Shown piece after piece: positions 36,644 to 46,569 of a DNA stretch of 64,000 bases (position 1 is its first letter; each line of letters starts with the position of its first letter). Below the pieces are notes generated by a model. It had not been told where the DNA came from. It saw only the letters and a program-made list of their open reading frames with translations, and made no database searches. The position numbers and the translations under genes were made by a program. The DNA lies in NCBI GenBank assembly GCA_032252755.1, contig JAVUPY010000093.1, positions 1 to 64,000 of the forward strand, written 5' to 3'. This DNA is from Terriglobia bacterium. GTDB lineage: Bacteria; Acidobacteriota; Terriglobia; Terriglobales; Acidobacteriaceae.

Positions 36644-37774
36644 TCACCTCGTCAAGAAAGAAGTCATGGAATCCTCGAGCCGCACTGCGCCCATGGATCG
36701 TCTCATGTCTAACTGACGGAATATCTCATCCATGATTTGGGCAGTCAGAAGAATTTCACGATACGGAATCGGTTCTGGAGTATCCTCCAGGATTGACCTG
36801 TAGAATGATTCGATCAAATACTTCATGCCCGACTTCATATGGAAGTCGCGCACCAGAAAAGTTCGCAGGTTCGTGCGAAGATTTCCGAGGTACTGCCTGG
36901 CAAAGTTAATTGGAGGAATAAATTTCTCAGCGTAGCTCGTATACCTCTTCCCACGAAGCCTGATAAGGATCTCCTGATCCTGATCCAGAATCAGACCATT
37001 CTTCTCGCCATAAATCCGGAACTGATGGAGAGCCGGCCGCATCTGCGAAGAAAAAGTAAAATACGCCGTGGCGCGTTCTTCATCAGAGATGATCACTCTG
37101 AGTTCATCGATGATTTCGCGTTCACCCTTGCTCCTCAGAGCCGGGCTCGTAAAACCATGGGCGATTACCTCAGGAGAGTCACTTGACAGAAACTCTGCAA
37201 TTCTAGCGATACCATGACTGATGATGTTGTGTAACAGCTTTCCTGGAAGCCTTCGCACCCAGTGCTGTTTATCGTCGAGTAGAGCCCTTGCGTAGCCTGA
37301 TCCACCAAATTCATAACAGTAACAGCTCTCCATGTGCACCGGTCCGCCGCCCAGATAGCCTTGCTGTACAAGAGCCCTCATGCGCCGCGCTACGTGGCGG
37401 AATTGATCATCATGACCGGCGGTTATCTTCAGACCTTTTCTCGTGGCCAGTCCAATAAGGGTGCGAGCGTCATCGAGGCAAAGCGCAAATGGCTTCTCGA
37501 CGTAAACATGACATCCTGCTTCCATGGACTTCTTGGCAATGGCAAAATGGCTCTGCGGTGGCGTGCAGACGTGTATGACATCAGGCTGAGCATGGCTGAG
37601 CATCTGCGTCAAATCGCTAAAATATGCTTTGACCGGGAACCTCTCGGAAAGTTGCCGCGCCATGAGCGACTCCCGATCACAGACGCCCACAATTTCACAT
37701 CCCTTGATCCTCTGGATCTGCGAGCAGTGATCGTCAGCAATCTTGCCGCATCCTACGATGCCTACTTTAAGCAT
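36644..37774 (-). CDS. Gfo/Idh/MocA-family oxidoreductase
   Basis: A 376-residue NAD(P)-dependent sugar oxidoreductase. Rossmann motif KVGIVGCGKIADDH (3-16) and the family EKP motif in YVEKPFALCLDDA (near 90) are present. It probably oxidises or reduces a sugar nucleotide for the EPS. It overlaps the upstream epimerase (37767-38834) by 8 nt if started at 37774. The longer frame to 37798 adds eight residues without support. Confidence 0.8.
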   Translation of the reverse strand: MLKVGIVGCGKIADDHCSQIQRIKGCEIVGVCDRESLMARQLSERFPVKAYFSDLTQMLSHAQPDVIHVCTPPQSHFAIAKKSMEAGCHVYVEKPFALCLDDARTLIGLATRKGLKITAGHDDQFRHVARRMRALVQQGYLGGGPVHMESCYCYEFGGSGYARALLDDKQHWVRRLPGKLLHNIISHGIARIAEFLSSDSPEVIAHGFTSPALRSKGEREIIDELRVIISDEERATAYFTFSSQMRPALHQFRIYGEKNGLILDQDQEILIRLRGKRYTSYAEKFIPPINFARQYLGNLRTNLRTFLVRDFHMKSGMKYLIESFYRSILEDTPEPIPYREILLTAQIMDEIFRQLDMRRSMGAVRLEDSMTSFLTR

Positions 37775-38834
37775 TCCGAACCCCGTTAAGACAGGCATTA
37801 AAGTAGATTGTTAGTCCTTCGGAGGTAGACACTTTTGGTTTCCAACCGATGCCCTTGAGCTTGGCGTTGCTGTAATGAGTCTTGCTCCAATTGGCGTACC
37901 ATCTGTGCCGGTTGAAGAGGGGTGGCAACTGCCCCATCGACCATGCCGAATAGCGCTCCCACCCATAGCAGAGTGCGTAGCTCAAGAAATGTGGAACATA
38001 AACCGACTTGAACCGTTTTACGTTGCGCTTGTAGAGGCGCAGGAATTGTCGGCTGGAAGGGAGATTGTCGTCTACGATATTGAAAACCTCCCCCTGCGTA
38101 TCGGTCTTTAGACCTACAAGCGCAATTGCATCCGCGCAGTTGTCAACGTAAGTCAGAGGTATTGCATTTGATCCTCCGAGGTGCAAGAACAGCCCAAAGG
38201 TGCCGATTCCAACCCGGGCATGGATCGCTTCGTTGCCCGGGCCGTAAACAACTCCAGGCCTGACCGTGACGCACGGAATACCAAACTGCTTACTGTACTC
38301 GGCGACGATCTCATCCTGTCTAACTTTTGCGAAGCAGTAAGCGTCCCCGCGAATCGCAGGGTGCGTTTCCACCGGGCACGATTCGTCTAGCATCCGTCCC
38401 TGCGGTTTCTTGTTGTTGGTGTAGACCGCAAAGGAACTGACATTGACAAACCGCTTCAAGCACTGGTGCTGCATGCATGCTTCAAGTAGATTCCGCGTGG
38501 TAACAACCGTGTTCATGAATGCATCGGGAAACGACTTTTCGCCTCGGCCGGCTGCAAGATGAAAAATGACTGCCACATCCCTGGTGGCGGTAATGCAGTC
38601 CTCGCGCGACAGCAGATTGCCGGTCATCACCTCAACATTACCGATCCCCGCGAATGCAGAGAGGCTCTGAATCCGCGCCGCTACACTGGATGGCCGCGCA
38701 AAGCAACGGATCTTGCGAAATCCGCGATCGAACAAGTTCGCAACAAGCCTGGATCCAATGAAGCCAGTTGCCCCTGTTACGAGGATTCGATCGTTCCGCC
38801 CGACGATAGAGTCGCACGGCGTTGTTCCCGCCAT
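37767..38834 (-). CDS. NAD-dependent sugar epimerase/dehydratase
   Basis: A 355-residue extended SDR: GATGFIGSRL (about 21-30), catalytic Tyr-x3-Lys in YCFAKVRQDEIVAEY (near 161), and the substrate segment VRPGVVYGPGNEAI. It probably epimerises or reduces a nucleotide sugar. Tight coupling to the Gfo/Idh/MocA gene suggests sequential steps on one precursor. Confidence 0.8.
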   Translation of the reverse strand: MAGTTPCDSIVGRNDRILVTGATGFIGSRLVANLFDRGFRKIRCFARPSSVAARIQSLSAFAGIGNVEVMTGNLLSREDCITATRDVAVIFHLAAGRGEKSFPDAFMNTVVTTRNLLEACMQHQCLKRFVNVSSFAVYTNNKKPQGRMLDESCPVETHPAIRGDAYCFAKVRQDEIVAEYSKQFGIPCVTVRPGVVYGPGNEAIHARVGIGTFGLFLHLGGSNAIPLTYVDNCADAIALVGLKTDTQGEVFNIVDDNLPSSRQFLRLYKRNVKRFKSVYVPHFLSYALCYGWERYSAWSMGQLPPLFNRHRWYANWSKTHYSNAKLKGIGWKPKVSTSEGLTIYFNACLNGVRNA

Positions 38835-38844
38835 ATGTCTACAC

Positions 38845-39750
38845 CTAATCGGTAATCAACTGACTTCTAATCGGCTTGATGCCAACGAAAGTCAAGAGAC
38901 TTGCTAGGTGGTCACAGAGTCTTATCAGGAGGTACATGAATCTGTGGTGACCAAACCCTATGGAAAATGGAATGGCAATTGCATAAATCGGCACGGCTAT
39001 GAGAGCCTTAGCGACTTTGCGCCCTCGGGACGTCGGATGTTGCATCCGAATTGTCCCGCGGAGTAACGCTCTCTTTAACATGAAAGTGCGAGTCCAACGT
39101 ATGGGAGGAACGACCTCGTACGCAACTGCCTCGTTGCACCAGATGAATACGTGTCCTTTTGCAATCATTCTTCGGAAAAAATCTTGGTCGCCTGCCCGGT
39201 GGAACTCTGGGCTGAAGGGCACCTCCTCATCCTCGAGGATCTGTCTCCTCAGCAACACGTTCCCCGTCCTTCCTTTAGTCCAGTCAATCACGAACCCTGT
39301 CGGATAAGTAGGCCGCTCGTAGAATTTCCCCTTGATAACCCATCGTGGCGGCTTCTCGTCGAAGTGGCACTTGACAGGTCCGAGCACGCCGTCGACGCCG
39401 TATTTAAGGTATGCTTCGAACAAGGTCAACAGCCAGCGGTCCGCGGGAAACTCGTCATCGTCGATGAACGCAATAAAATCGCCGGTGGCATTTGCGATGG
39501 CCCTGTTTCGCGTCAGGGAGATGTTCTGCCGAGGCTCCACGCAGTACATGATCGGGATCTCGGACGTCGCAGCGATTTCCGACACCACGCTCTCGGCGGA
39601 TCGCGAACCATCATTATCGGCAACCACGACCGAATGTGTGAACAGCCCGTCCGTTTCCTGCTTTATAACCTCATGTAACAGCCGTTGGAGTAGTTTGGGT
39701 CGTCGGAAAGTGCAAATACACACACTGATGTGATTTCGGCCCATATCCAT
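38845..39750 (-). CDS. Glycosyltransferase family 2
   Basis: A 301-residue GT-A enzyme. SVCICTFRRPKLLQRLLHEV opens the fold, VVVADNDGS and the DxD-type FIDDDEFPADRWL (near 97) bind the nucleotide sugar. A hydrophobic stretch near 255-275 may associate it with the membrane. The ATG at 39750 has GGAG 8 nt upstream; the longest frame starts at 39762. Confidence 0.8.
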   Translation of the reverse strand: MDMGRNHISVCICTFRRPKLLQRLLHEVIKQETDGLFTHSVVVADNDGSRSAESVVSEIAATSEIPIMYCVEPRQNISLTRNRAIANATGDFIAFIDDDEFPADRWLLTLFEAYLKYGVDGVLGPVKCHFDEKPPRWVIKGKFYERPTYPTGFVIDWTKGRTGNVLLRRQILEDEEVPFSPEFHRAGDQDFFRRMIAKGHVFIWCNEAVAYEVVPPIRWTRTFMLKRALLRGTIRMQHPTSRGRKVAKALIAVPIYAIAIPFSIGFGHHRFMYLLIRLCDHLASLLTFVGIKPIRSQLITD

Positions 39751-39810
39751 GATTTTCTCCATAGCAGGCGCCGTACTGCCCTACGCTAGACGAAAATCGA
39801 CCTGGCTAAC

Positions 39811-40710
39811 TCAGAATGCGAACCCACGGGCGATACGAACATCTTCTGCCAAACTGCAAATTTCACGGCTAGATAAGAACTGGTATTCGACGGGATTGGC
39901 AGGGTGTGTCTCTACTTCCACCACAAACTGCTGCGCTAAGCAGAAGATTCTCTGCAAACGCCTGCGCGGACTGAGTGGAGCTAGCGAAAAGAAGAAATCA
40001 GTGAGACGATGCCTTCGCGTCAAGATCCGGTCAACGACCCGACGATAGAGACGGTTGGCGAAGCACTTTTCCCCGGCCTCGAAAGAAAAGTTTCGCCGAA
40101 CTACTGTCAGGGGCGGTAGCAATCGCCCCGCGAGAACGTTTGCACAAAGGTGCATGTGATGATGACCGTCCAACCGGTTGGGCATTCTTCCATAAAGCCG
40201 ACAGAACTCTTCGAGCTGCGCCGAAACCGCATATTCGAACGAGCGCATCAGCGTTGGGTGAAAAAGAGCTTGGGCTAGACGATAGCGCCAAAGACACCGG
40301 GCGATTCTTTGCTGATGCTGGACGAGCTGGGCGGAGCAGTTCGCCGCCGAGAACGCGGTAGTAAAGTTCAAATGCAGGCCAGCGTCAATTTCTCGCTCCC
40401 TAGCGATCGCCGCAGCACGTTCGGAATCCTGCATGAAAACCATTGCACTGACTGAAGAGACACTTCCCTGAGCCACACAGCTTAGGATTCGAGTGGTTGT
40501 CTCTTGGTCCCGGCCCCAATCATCGGCATCAATAATGAGTTTCCCGGATCGCAAAGCAGTCTTATTTCCGAAAGGCCTCTCGGCTGGTAATGCCAATGTA
40601 GCCTCGTTCTTCACGGTAACTGCGATCCTCCTGAATGGCTTCGGCTGTGCTCGAGGAATTACAAGCTTCCTTCGCACTGCCAATACATCTCTCTTCTCAA
40701 AGTGCCGCAA
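39811..40710 (-). CDS. ChbG/HpnK-family carbohydrate deacetylase
   Basis: A 299-residue or shorter protein of the YdjC/ChbG fold, which removes acetyl groups from N-acetyl sugars using a divalent metal. Metal and catalytic motifs are LIIDADDWGRD and DGHHHMHLC (the family HxxxH-type centre). The first ~55 residues are not family-like, so the true start may lie inside, e.g. the GTG near 40614. It overlaps the GT2 gene end by 14 nt if read from 40710. It modifies a sugar for the EPS. Confidence 0.75.
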   Translation of the reverse strand: MRHFEKRDVLAVRRKLVIPRAQPKPFRRIAVTVKNEATLALPAERPFGNKTALRSGKLIIDADDWGRDQETTTRILSCVAQGSVSSVSAMVFMQDSERAAAIAREREIDAGLHLNFTTAFSAANCSAQLVQHQQRIARCLWRYRLAQALFHPTLMRSFEYAVSAQLEEFCRLYGRMPNRLDGHHHMHLCANVLAGRLLPPLTVVRRNFSFEAGEKCFANRLYRRVVDRILTRRHRLTDFFFSLAPLSPRRRLQRIFCLAQQFVVEVETHPANPVEYQFLSSREICSLAEDVRIARGFAF

Positions 40711-41575
40711 AGGCCTTGGGAATGAATCTGACGAGCGTCCTTCTTAACCTCCGGGTATGTTCTAGCCTGATAAAAGTCGACATGTCTTGAGATATCGGCC
40801 TTTCCCGGCGGCTTGCAAAGGCCCAGAAATAACCGGCGCCTAGCAGAAATCCGCGTAAAACAAATGGCCTTCGCGTCATCTGATAAAGAGTCCTAAAGAG
40901 TTCCCAAAGCGGACCGTTCCCTAAGGCATAGTCCTTCATGCCAAGTTTGAATCGCGCAGAAAAACGATTGCGCTGCGCCGTACCGTGGTGGATGCACACT
41001 TTGTCAGTGAAAGCCCGAGTCCTCCATCCTTTCATTCTTGCAGTTATGAGGGCGACATAGTCGATGCCGCCCTCCTTGAGCGGAGTGTATCCACCGACTT
41101 CTTCGAAGCATTCCCGCCGAAACAGTTGGCACACTCCGGGGACATCGTCGGCACTCGAAAACATATAATCGTAAGCTTCGTTGGAACCTTCAATGTATGC
41201 CGTACCGACCAAACCCAGGCCGCTATCCTCTGCGAGCTTTTGAAGCAGAAATGCAAAAAAACCTTTGTCAAATGAAACATCGCCGTCGAGGCTACCGATC
41301 GCGTCGTATTTCATTCCTCGCACCTTGGCGTATCCCGCCTTGAAGGCGTACACCTTCCCTGCGAAATGCCGCTCCCGTCGCTCTGGCATCCGGATCAACT
41401 CAATCCAGGGGTTTTCTGAGGCATACTTGCCCACAATATCGTCTGTTCCATCGGTTGAACCGTCACTGACGATCACCCATTTGAGCGGCCGGACAGTTTG
41501 CGCCACCACCGATTTCATGGTCAGTTCGATGAATGGCCCCTCATCGCGTACTGGTGTGATTAGAACGTAACGCAT
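40697..41575 (-). CDS. Glycosyltransferase family 2
   Basis: A 292-residue GT-A enzyme with PVRDEGPFIELTMKSV at the N-terminus, VSDGSTDGTDDI and the DxD motif in GSLDGDVSF (near 95). Basic and hydrophobic segments close the protein. It is one of several EPS transferases; donor unknown. Confidence 0.8.
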   Translation of the reverse strand: MRYVLITPVRDEGPFIELTMKSVVAQTVRPLKWVIVSDGSTDGTDDIVGKYASENPWIELIRMPERRERHFAGKVYAFKAGYAKVRGMKYDAIGSLDGDVSFDKGFFAFLLQKLAEDSGLGLVGTAYIEGSNEAYDYMFSSADDVPGVCQLFRRECFEEVGGYTPLKEGGIDYVALITARMKGWRTRAFTDKVCIHHGTAQRNRFSARFKLGMKDYALGNGPLWELFRTLYQMTRRPFVLRGFLLGAGYFWAFASRRERPISQDMSTFIRLEHTRRLRRTLVRFIPKAFAAL

Positions 41576-41708
41576 GGGTAATGTTTACCGCTGTATTAGG
41601 CACCGCGGGGCGAGTCTTTGTAGGAGAGCCTCATGCAATGGCAGGAATTAGACCAGACATTGACACGCGAGTACCAGCGGGGCGCGTGTAAGATCCCACC
41701 TCGCTTGT

Positions 41709-42917
41709 CTACTCTGTCAGTTCCACTTGCGAAAAGCGAGCGACCTCTTCTGTGACCCTTGCCTGCTGGGCAGGCGTCAGTTGCGGAAACATTGGGAGGG
41801 ACAGGATCTCCGCCGCGGTCCTTTCCGTAATTGGAAAATCACCTTCACAATAATTCAGGAATACGTACGCTTTTTGCAGATGGAGGGGAATCGGATAATG
41901 AATTCCCGTGCCGATTCCGGCCCGTCTCAATTGCTCCATTAGAGCTTGGCGATCCTCCACACGAATAACGTACAGGTGATACACGGACTTCGACCACGAA
42001 GGTTCATAGGGTGGATTGACACCACAATCTGCAGCGTTAAACAGCCGGCGGTACTCAGCGGCGCGGTCGCGACGCTGGAAGTTCCACGCTGCGAGACGAT
42101 CCAGCTTCGCGCGCATGATGGCCGCCTGAATTGCGTCCAACCTGCCGTTATACCCTTCTACATCGTGGTAGTACTTCTTAACCCGCCCATGATCGCGTAG
42201 CATTTTCACCTTGAGTGCCAGATCTGCATCATTCGTTGTGACCGCCCCAGCTTCTCCGCACGCGCCGAGGTTTTTACCGGGATAGAAGCTGAAGGCTGCA
42301 GCACGGCCCATGGACCCGGCCTTCATCCACTGGTCCTTCTTGCAGGAGAAGTACTCTGCGCCATGCGCCTGGCAGGCATCTTCGATGACCATAAGGTTGT
42401 ATCGCTCTGCTAACTCCAGCATCGGATCCATGTGGGCCATCTGACCGTAGAGATGCACTGGCACAATCGTCGACACCGGCTTTCGAGACCTCCGGCTGAT
42501 CAGCCTGCCTGTATTGATGTCCAGCGTGCACTGATTCTCCAGATACTCCTGCAGCTTCGCTGGATCCATGTTGTAGGTCCGTTCGTCAATGTCCACGAAC
42601 TCCGGATGGGCCCCGGCCTGAGTAATGGCCTCCGTAGTCGCGATGAATGTGTTCGGGACGGTGACGACGATCTCTCCGGGCCTCACACCAGAGGCGATTA
42701 AGGCGAAACGCAATGCGTCCGTGCCGCTGCTCACCCCAACACAGTATTTTGTTCCGCAGAACTTCGCATAATTCTCCTCGAACTCCTCAACCATAGCTCC
42801 GCCAACGAAGCTTGCAGTGCTGAGTGCTTTCCGAAACACCGCGATTAGGTCCTCTTCGAGTTCTTTGTGGGGAGTTATCAGATCAAGAAACGGAATTGGG
42901 TCGGTTGCTCTGTTCAT
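41709..42917 (-). CDS. DegT/DnrJ/EryC1 aminotransferase, WlbC/WbpE-like
   Basis: A 402-residue PLP enzyme. VIEDACQAHGAEY supplies the Asp and FSFYPGKNLGACGEAGAV the Schiff-base Lys (near 219). It follows a hexapeptide acetyltransferase (4-nt ATGA overlap) and a Gfo/Idh/MocA dehydrogenase, which is the order of the WlbA-WlbB-WlbC set that makes UDP-2,3-diacetamido sugars. It should aminate C3 of a keto-sugar nucleotide. Confidence 0.85.
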   Translation of the reverse strand: MNRATDPIPFLDLITPHKELEEDLIAVFRKALSTASFVGGAMVEEFEENYAKFCGTKYCVGVSSGTDALRFALIASGVRPGEIVVTVPNTFIATTEAITQAGAHPEFVDIDERTYNMDPAKLQEYLENQCTLDINTGRLISRRSRKPVSTIVPVHLYGQMAHMDPMLELAERYNLMVIEDACQAHGAEYFSCKKDQWMKAGSMGRAAAFSFYPGKNLGACGEAGAVTTNDADLALKVKMLRDHGRVKKYYHDVEGYNGRLDAIQAAIMRAKLDRLAAWNFQRRDRAAEYRRLFNAADCGVNPPYEPSWSKSVYHLYVIRVEDRQALMEQLRRAGIGTGIHYPIPLHLQKAYVFLNYCEGDFPITERTAAEILSLPMFPQLTPAQQARVTEEVARFSQVELTE

Positions 42918-43408
42918 GCTGTCCTCGATTGTTCTCCGATATATCGGAAAAGGCGGGCTGGGTTTCCGGCAACGATGGCATTAGGAGGAACGTCGCGAGT
43001 GACTACGCTTCCTGCCCCGACGATCGCATTTTCGCCAATCGTGATGTTCGATAAGATCGTGCTGCCGGATCCGATGGATGCTCCCCTTCTGACGAGAGTG
43101 CGCTCTACCTTCCAATCGGCTTCGGTCTGCAATACTCCCTCCGAAGTTGTTGCTCGTGGGTACGAGTCGTTTATGAACACGACGCTGTGCCCGATGAAGA
43201 CATTGTCTTCAATCGTCACGCCTTCACAGATAAAGGTGTGGCTGGAAATCTTGCAGCGCTTTCCGATCCGGGCATTCTTCTGAACCTCGACGAAAGCACC
43301 GATCTTGGTTTCATCGCCGATTTCGCAGCCGTAGAGGTTGATGAACTTGGCCAAACGGACATCACGTCCGAGCTTGACGTCGGGAGCTATGCATAAGAAG
43401 GCATCCAT
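42914..43408 (-). CDS. Hexapeptide-repeat N-acetyltransferase, WlbB/WbpD-like
   Basis: A 164-residue left-handed beta-helix acyltransferase with many [LIV]-G-x4 repeats (IGDETKIGAFVEVQ, ITIGENAIVGAGSVVT). It resembles the acetyl-CoA enzymes that acetylate a 3-amino sugar nucleotide. It overlaps both neighbours (22 nt with the dehydrogenase, 4 nt with the aminotransferase), so the three are translationally coupled. Confidence 0.85.
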   Translation of the reverse strand: MDAFLCIAPDVKLGRDVRLAKFINLYGCEIGDETKIGAFVEVQKNARIGKRCKISSHTFICEGVTIEDNVFIGHSVVFINDSYPRATTSEGVLQTEADWKVERTLVRRGASIGSGSTILSNITIGENAIVGAGSVVTRDVPPNAIVAGNPARLFRYIGEQSRTA

Positions 43409-44409
43409 AAATCCACCAGGGCTCCTCTCTGTTTGACAGATCTATCAGCAGCCTCGAGGATGCGAACAACACGTAGACCGGCTCCGCCATCGTTGATTGG
43501 CTTCTTATTGACGGCAAGGCAATCGATGAAGTAGGCGACCTCGCTGCTGAGTGCCTCAATATGTTCCAAGTGCGGTGCGAGCATGTCGCCCGTTCTGTAT
43601 TTCACGAGCAACTTGTAGATACCCTCACGATCCTCTACATGCTCTACTCCCTTGTCGTAGATCCGAATTTTCTCGTCCGGTTCGATGTCGTCCCAAACGA
43701 GCATTTTCTTTTCGCCGCCAATTAGCGTTGTCCTCACTTTCACCGGTGAAAGCCAATTGACGTTGATATGCGCGATAACTTTGTTGGGGAAATAGAGCGT
43801 GATGAATGCAAGATCCTCGAGGCCGTTGAAGTGTTGCTCTGCCGTGGCGATTACCGCCTCAGGCTTATCTTTGAGGAGATAGTCAACAATGGATAAATCG
43901 TGAGGGGCCAAGTCCCAGATCACATTTACGTCATGCTGAAATAGTCCAAGATTTGCGCGCGTCGAATCGTAGTAGTAGAGCCTTCCGAGTGCTCCCGACT
44001 CGATGTAGTGATGAATCTTCTGAACGGCAGCTGTAAACAGAAACGTATGGTCCACCATTATCTGCAGGTGCTTCCGGTCCGCGATCTCGATCAATTCCTC
44101 CGCCTGCGCGGTGGTACTGGTAAAAGGCTTTTCGACAAAAACGTGCTTGCCGTTACATAGTGCCGATTTTGTGAGCTCGAAGTGCGTCCAAACTGGCGTA
44201 ACTACTGCAACCGCATCGACATCCGACGAAGTGATCACTTCCTGTGGGTTCGTTGTGACCCGTATACTCGGAAATGCTTTGGTCGCCTTTTGCAGCGCAG
44301 TCGGACGTTGATCGCAGACCGTCACTACTCGCGCATCACTGCATCCTGAAAAATTTCTGACGATGTTGGGCCCCCAATAACCAAAGCCAATGACACCGAC
44401 ATTAATCAT
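43387..44409 (-). CDS. Gfo/Idh/MocA dehydrogenase, WlbA/WbpB-like
   Basis: A 340-residue NAD-dependent oxidoreductase: VIGFGYWGPNIVRNF (5-19), HVFVEKPFTSTTAQAEEL (EKP motif, near 94) and VDHTFLFT. First step of the proposed C3-oxidation, amination, acetylation series on a UDP-GlcNAc-uronate-like precursor. I see no WbpA-type UDP-GlcNAc 6-dehydrogenase in the window, so the precursor may come from elsewhere or differ. Confidence 0.85.
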   Translation of the reverse strand: MINVGVIGFGYWGPNIVRNFSGCSDARVVTVCDQRPTALQKATKAFPSIRVTTNPQEVITSSDVDAVAVVTPVWTHFELTKSALCNGKHVFVEKPFTSTTAQAEELIEIADRKHLQIMVDHTFLFTAAVQKIHHYIESGALGRLYYYDSTRANLGLFQHDVNVIWDLAPHDLSIVDYLLKDKPEAVIATAEQHFNGLEDLAFITLYFPNKVIAHINVNWLSPVKVRTTLIGGEKKMLVWDDIEPDEKIRIYDKGVEHVEDREGIYKLLVKYRTGDMLAPHLEHIEALSSEVAYFIDCLAVNKKPINDGGAGLRVVRILEAADRSVKQRGALVDLWMPSYA

Positions 44410-44484
44410 CGAGTATTCCTTTCAAGCGAGAACCGGGGCAGAAGTGGGTGAACTCGATTTTGCTGAAACAGGTCCGATGATCAC

Positions 44485-45663
44485 CTAATAGGCGCCGCTG
44501 CCGCGAATGACGGCAAGGGGGGTGCGCCAGAGAATCTGCGCATCTAGCCAGAAGGAGGATGTTCGCGCGTACCGCAGGTCGAGCCTGACCATCTCGTCGA
44601 AGGTCGTCCTGCTCCGGCCGCTAACTTGCCAGAGTCCCGTAATTCCTGGCTTCGCCATAAGGAATCGCTTCCGGTGCCAGACGTCGTAGGCGTCTACCTC
44701 GTACGGGAGGGGCGGGCGTGGCCCGACCAGGGACATGTCTCCACGAAATACGTTCCAGAGTTGGGGCAACTCGTCAAGACTAGTCTTCCGAAGGAAGCTT
44801 CCGAGCGGCGTCACGCGAGGATCATGTGTGAGTTTGAAAACGCCACGATTGGATATCTCAGGGGATCCGGCAATAAGCTTGCGGACAAAATCCTTGTGTA
44901 TTTGAGAGTCGTTTCCGTCACGCATCGACCGAAACTTGAGGAATGTGAAGGGGAGCCCGTATTGCCCAATGCGCTTCTGACGGAAGAGGACAGGCCCACG
45001 AGAAGTTAGCTTCACGGCAATTGCTATAAGGCACAGCAGAGGGGAAAGAAGAAGGAGGGCCAGAACGCTTCCCAGGATATCCAGGGTTCGTTTGCCCCTG
45101 CTGAAAATCCATCCCGCATCGCGCGGTCCTTTCCTCTGAGAGGCTGATGGATAATCGGTCGAAGCAGAGTCGGCATGATACTCCTGCGGACAGATATGGA
45201 ATGTCACCGGGAGTTGGGACCGCGTAGCGGAATCGAATTGTTGCTGCAACGCCAACCTCACCTTGTTTTCAATCGGCACCAGTGCGTGCTCCGCATCCTG
45301 AGTCGACCCAAGCTCGGTAAAGATGACGCCCAAAACCGATTCCGCACTGTACCATCCCAAGTGGTCGGTCTCCCGCGCAATCGCCGCAAGGGAGCCAGCT
45401 ACCTGCCGCAGAAATAGATCGCGGTCACCGTTCAGTCCAGCGGCCGCCAGAACACTCAATTTCATAAGTATGAAGGAGTGATGGGAGCGCTCCGTTCTCC
45501 GATGCTCTTGATCCAGCACTTCGGCGAAAGCCTCTGGAGACAAGATCCGGCGGGAACTAGAAGGGGATGGTGAAGAAACCTGTCTGGGGGAAAGGACTGG
45601 TAAACGGGAAACGATCTTTTTTCCCCCTGCTGGTGGCAGCAATGGAGTGATCGAAGTATTCAT
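44485..45663 (-). CDS. Initiating polyprenyl-phosphate sugar transferase with N-terminal GGDEF-like domain
   Basis: A 392-residue protein. Residues about 50-150 look like a degenerate GGDEF fold ([32 protein letters not shown]) without the GGDEF catalytic motif. The C-terminal half is the bacterial sugar-transferase domain: one membrane helix ([20 protein letters not shown]), [37 protein letters not shown] and [13 protein letters not shown]. It starts EPS subunit assembly by moving sugar-1-P to undecaprenyl phosphate. Typical WbaP/CpsE proteins have several N-terminal helices instead, so this fusion is unusual and suggests nucleotide control. Confidence 0.85.
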   Translation of the reverse strand: MNTSITPLLPPAGGKKIVSRLPVLSPRQVSSPSPSSSRRILSPEAFAEVLDQEHRRTERSHHSFILMKLSVLAAAGLNGDRDLFLRQVAGSLAAIARETDHLGWYSAESVLGVIFTELGSTQDAEHALVPIENKVRLALQQQFDSATRSQLPVTFHICPQEYHADSASTDYPSASQRKGPRDAGWIFSRGKRTLDILGSVLALLLLSPLLCLIAIAVKLTSRGPVLFRQKRIGQYGLPFTFLKFRSMRDGNDSQIHKDFVRKLIAGSPEISNRGVFKLTHDPRVTPLGSFLRKTSLDELPQLWNVFRGDMSLVGPRPPLPYEVDAYDVWHRKRFLMAKPGITGLWQVSGRSRTTFDEMVRLDLRYARTSSFWLDAQILWRTPLAVIRGSGAY

Positions 45664-45683
45664 TTGTCCTCGAAGGAATACAA

Positions 45684-46535
45684 CTACGCTTCCGGGGCTG
45701 GGTTGGGGGACCGGTAGTAACGTTTGTAATAGTCGTGCTCGGTCGGCTGAGAGTCGTTGAATACAACCCCAATTAACTTGGATGTATCGATCACTTCTAA
45801 ACTGCGTTTCAGTAGCTCTCGTGGAGTGTGAGCGTTTCGGACGACGAGCAGTATGCCATCCGACTGCTGCGCCCAGAATCCGGCATCAGCCAACGGCAGC
45901 AGCGGCGGTGAGTCGATGAGAATCCAATCGAAAGCGGAGCTCAGAATTGCAAATATTCTTTGGAAGATTGCCGATTGCAGTAACGAGAGCGGATGCTCTT
46001 GTGATCGGCCAGCTGGGAGTACCCAGAGATGATTATTCCTCAGACGGTAACAACTCTTTTCTACGGTGCCTCCGTTGCTTAGGCACTCAGACAGTCCGGG
46101 ACGGCCTGTGAGTCCAACCTTCTTCGCTAACGTGGGTTTATGGAGATCGCCCTCCAAAAGCAGAACTTTCAAATTCGTGTGCGTCGCGAGACTGATAGCC
46201 AGATTTGCTGCAACCAGGCTCTTGCCATCTTCGGGAACTGCGCTGGTTATGAGCACAGTATTGATCTTTCGGAGAAGCGACATCTGACGCAAGCGAGACT
46301 GTAACAACCTGAACTTCTCATTCCCCAATTCTTTTCCGTTATTCAGGGCAATCAGATGGTCTTCTGGGCGACATGCGGCTACGAATTCAGCAATGCTATC
46401 CCAACGCAAGAGCTCTTGCGTCTCACTTTCTTCTGGTTTTGTTGGTCCCTGAGCGGCCCCCTCGTACTTGAAAATATCGGCGGACAGACCACGTTCCCGA
46501 TTCCACTGTCGGAGCGCATCGTAAACTCGGCTCAT
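45684..46535 (-). CDS. CpsD/Wzc-type tyrosine kinase domain (BY-kinase)
   Basis: A 283-residue cytoplasmic BY-kinase. Walker A is AVPEDGKSLVAANLA, Walker A' is LLLEGDLHKPTLAKK and Walker B is FDWILIDSPP. The tail DYYKRYYRSP offers the tyrosine cluster for autophosphorylation. It pairs with the separate Wzz-like protein upstream (46570-48183), the split arrangement of CapA/CapB. It controls EPS chain length and export. Confidence 0.85.
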   Translation of the reverse strand: MSRVYDALRQWNRERGLSADIFKYEGAAQGPTKPEESETQELLRWDSIAEFVAACRPEDHLIALNNGKELGNEKFRLLQSRLRQMSLLRKINTVLITSAVPEDGKSLVAANLAISLATHTNLKVLLLEGDLHKPTLAKKVGLTGRPGLSECLSNGGTVEKSCYRLRNNHLWVLPAGRSQEHPLSLLQSAIFQRIFAILSSAFDWILIDSPPLLPLADAGFWAQQSDGILLVVRNAHTPRELLKRSLEVIDTSKLIGVVFNDSQPTEHDYYKRYYRSPNPAPEA

Positions 46536-46569
46536 TTGACAGAACTCCTAGTTCCGATCAAGACGGTTC

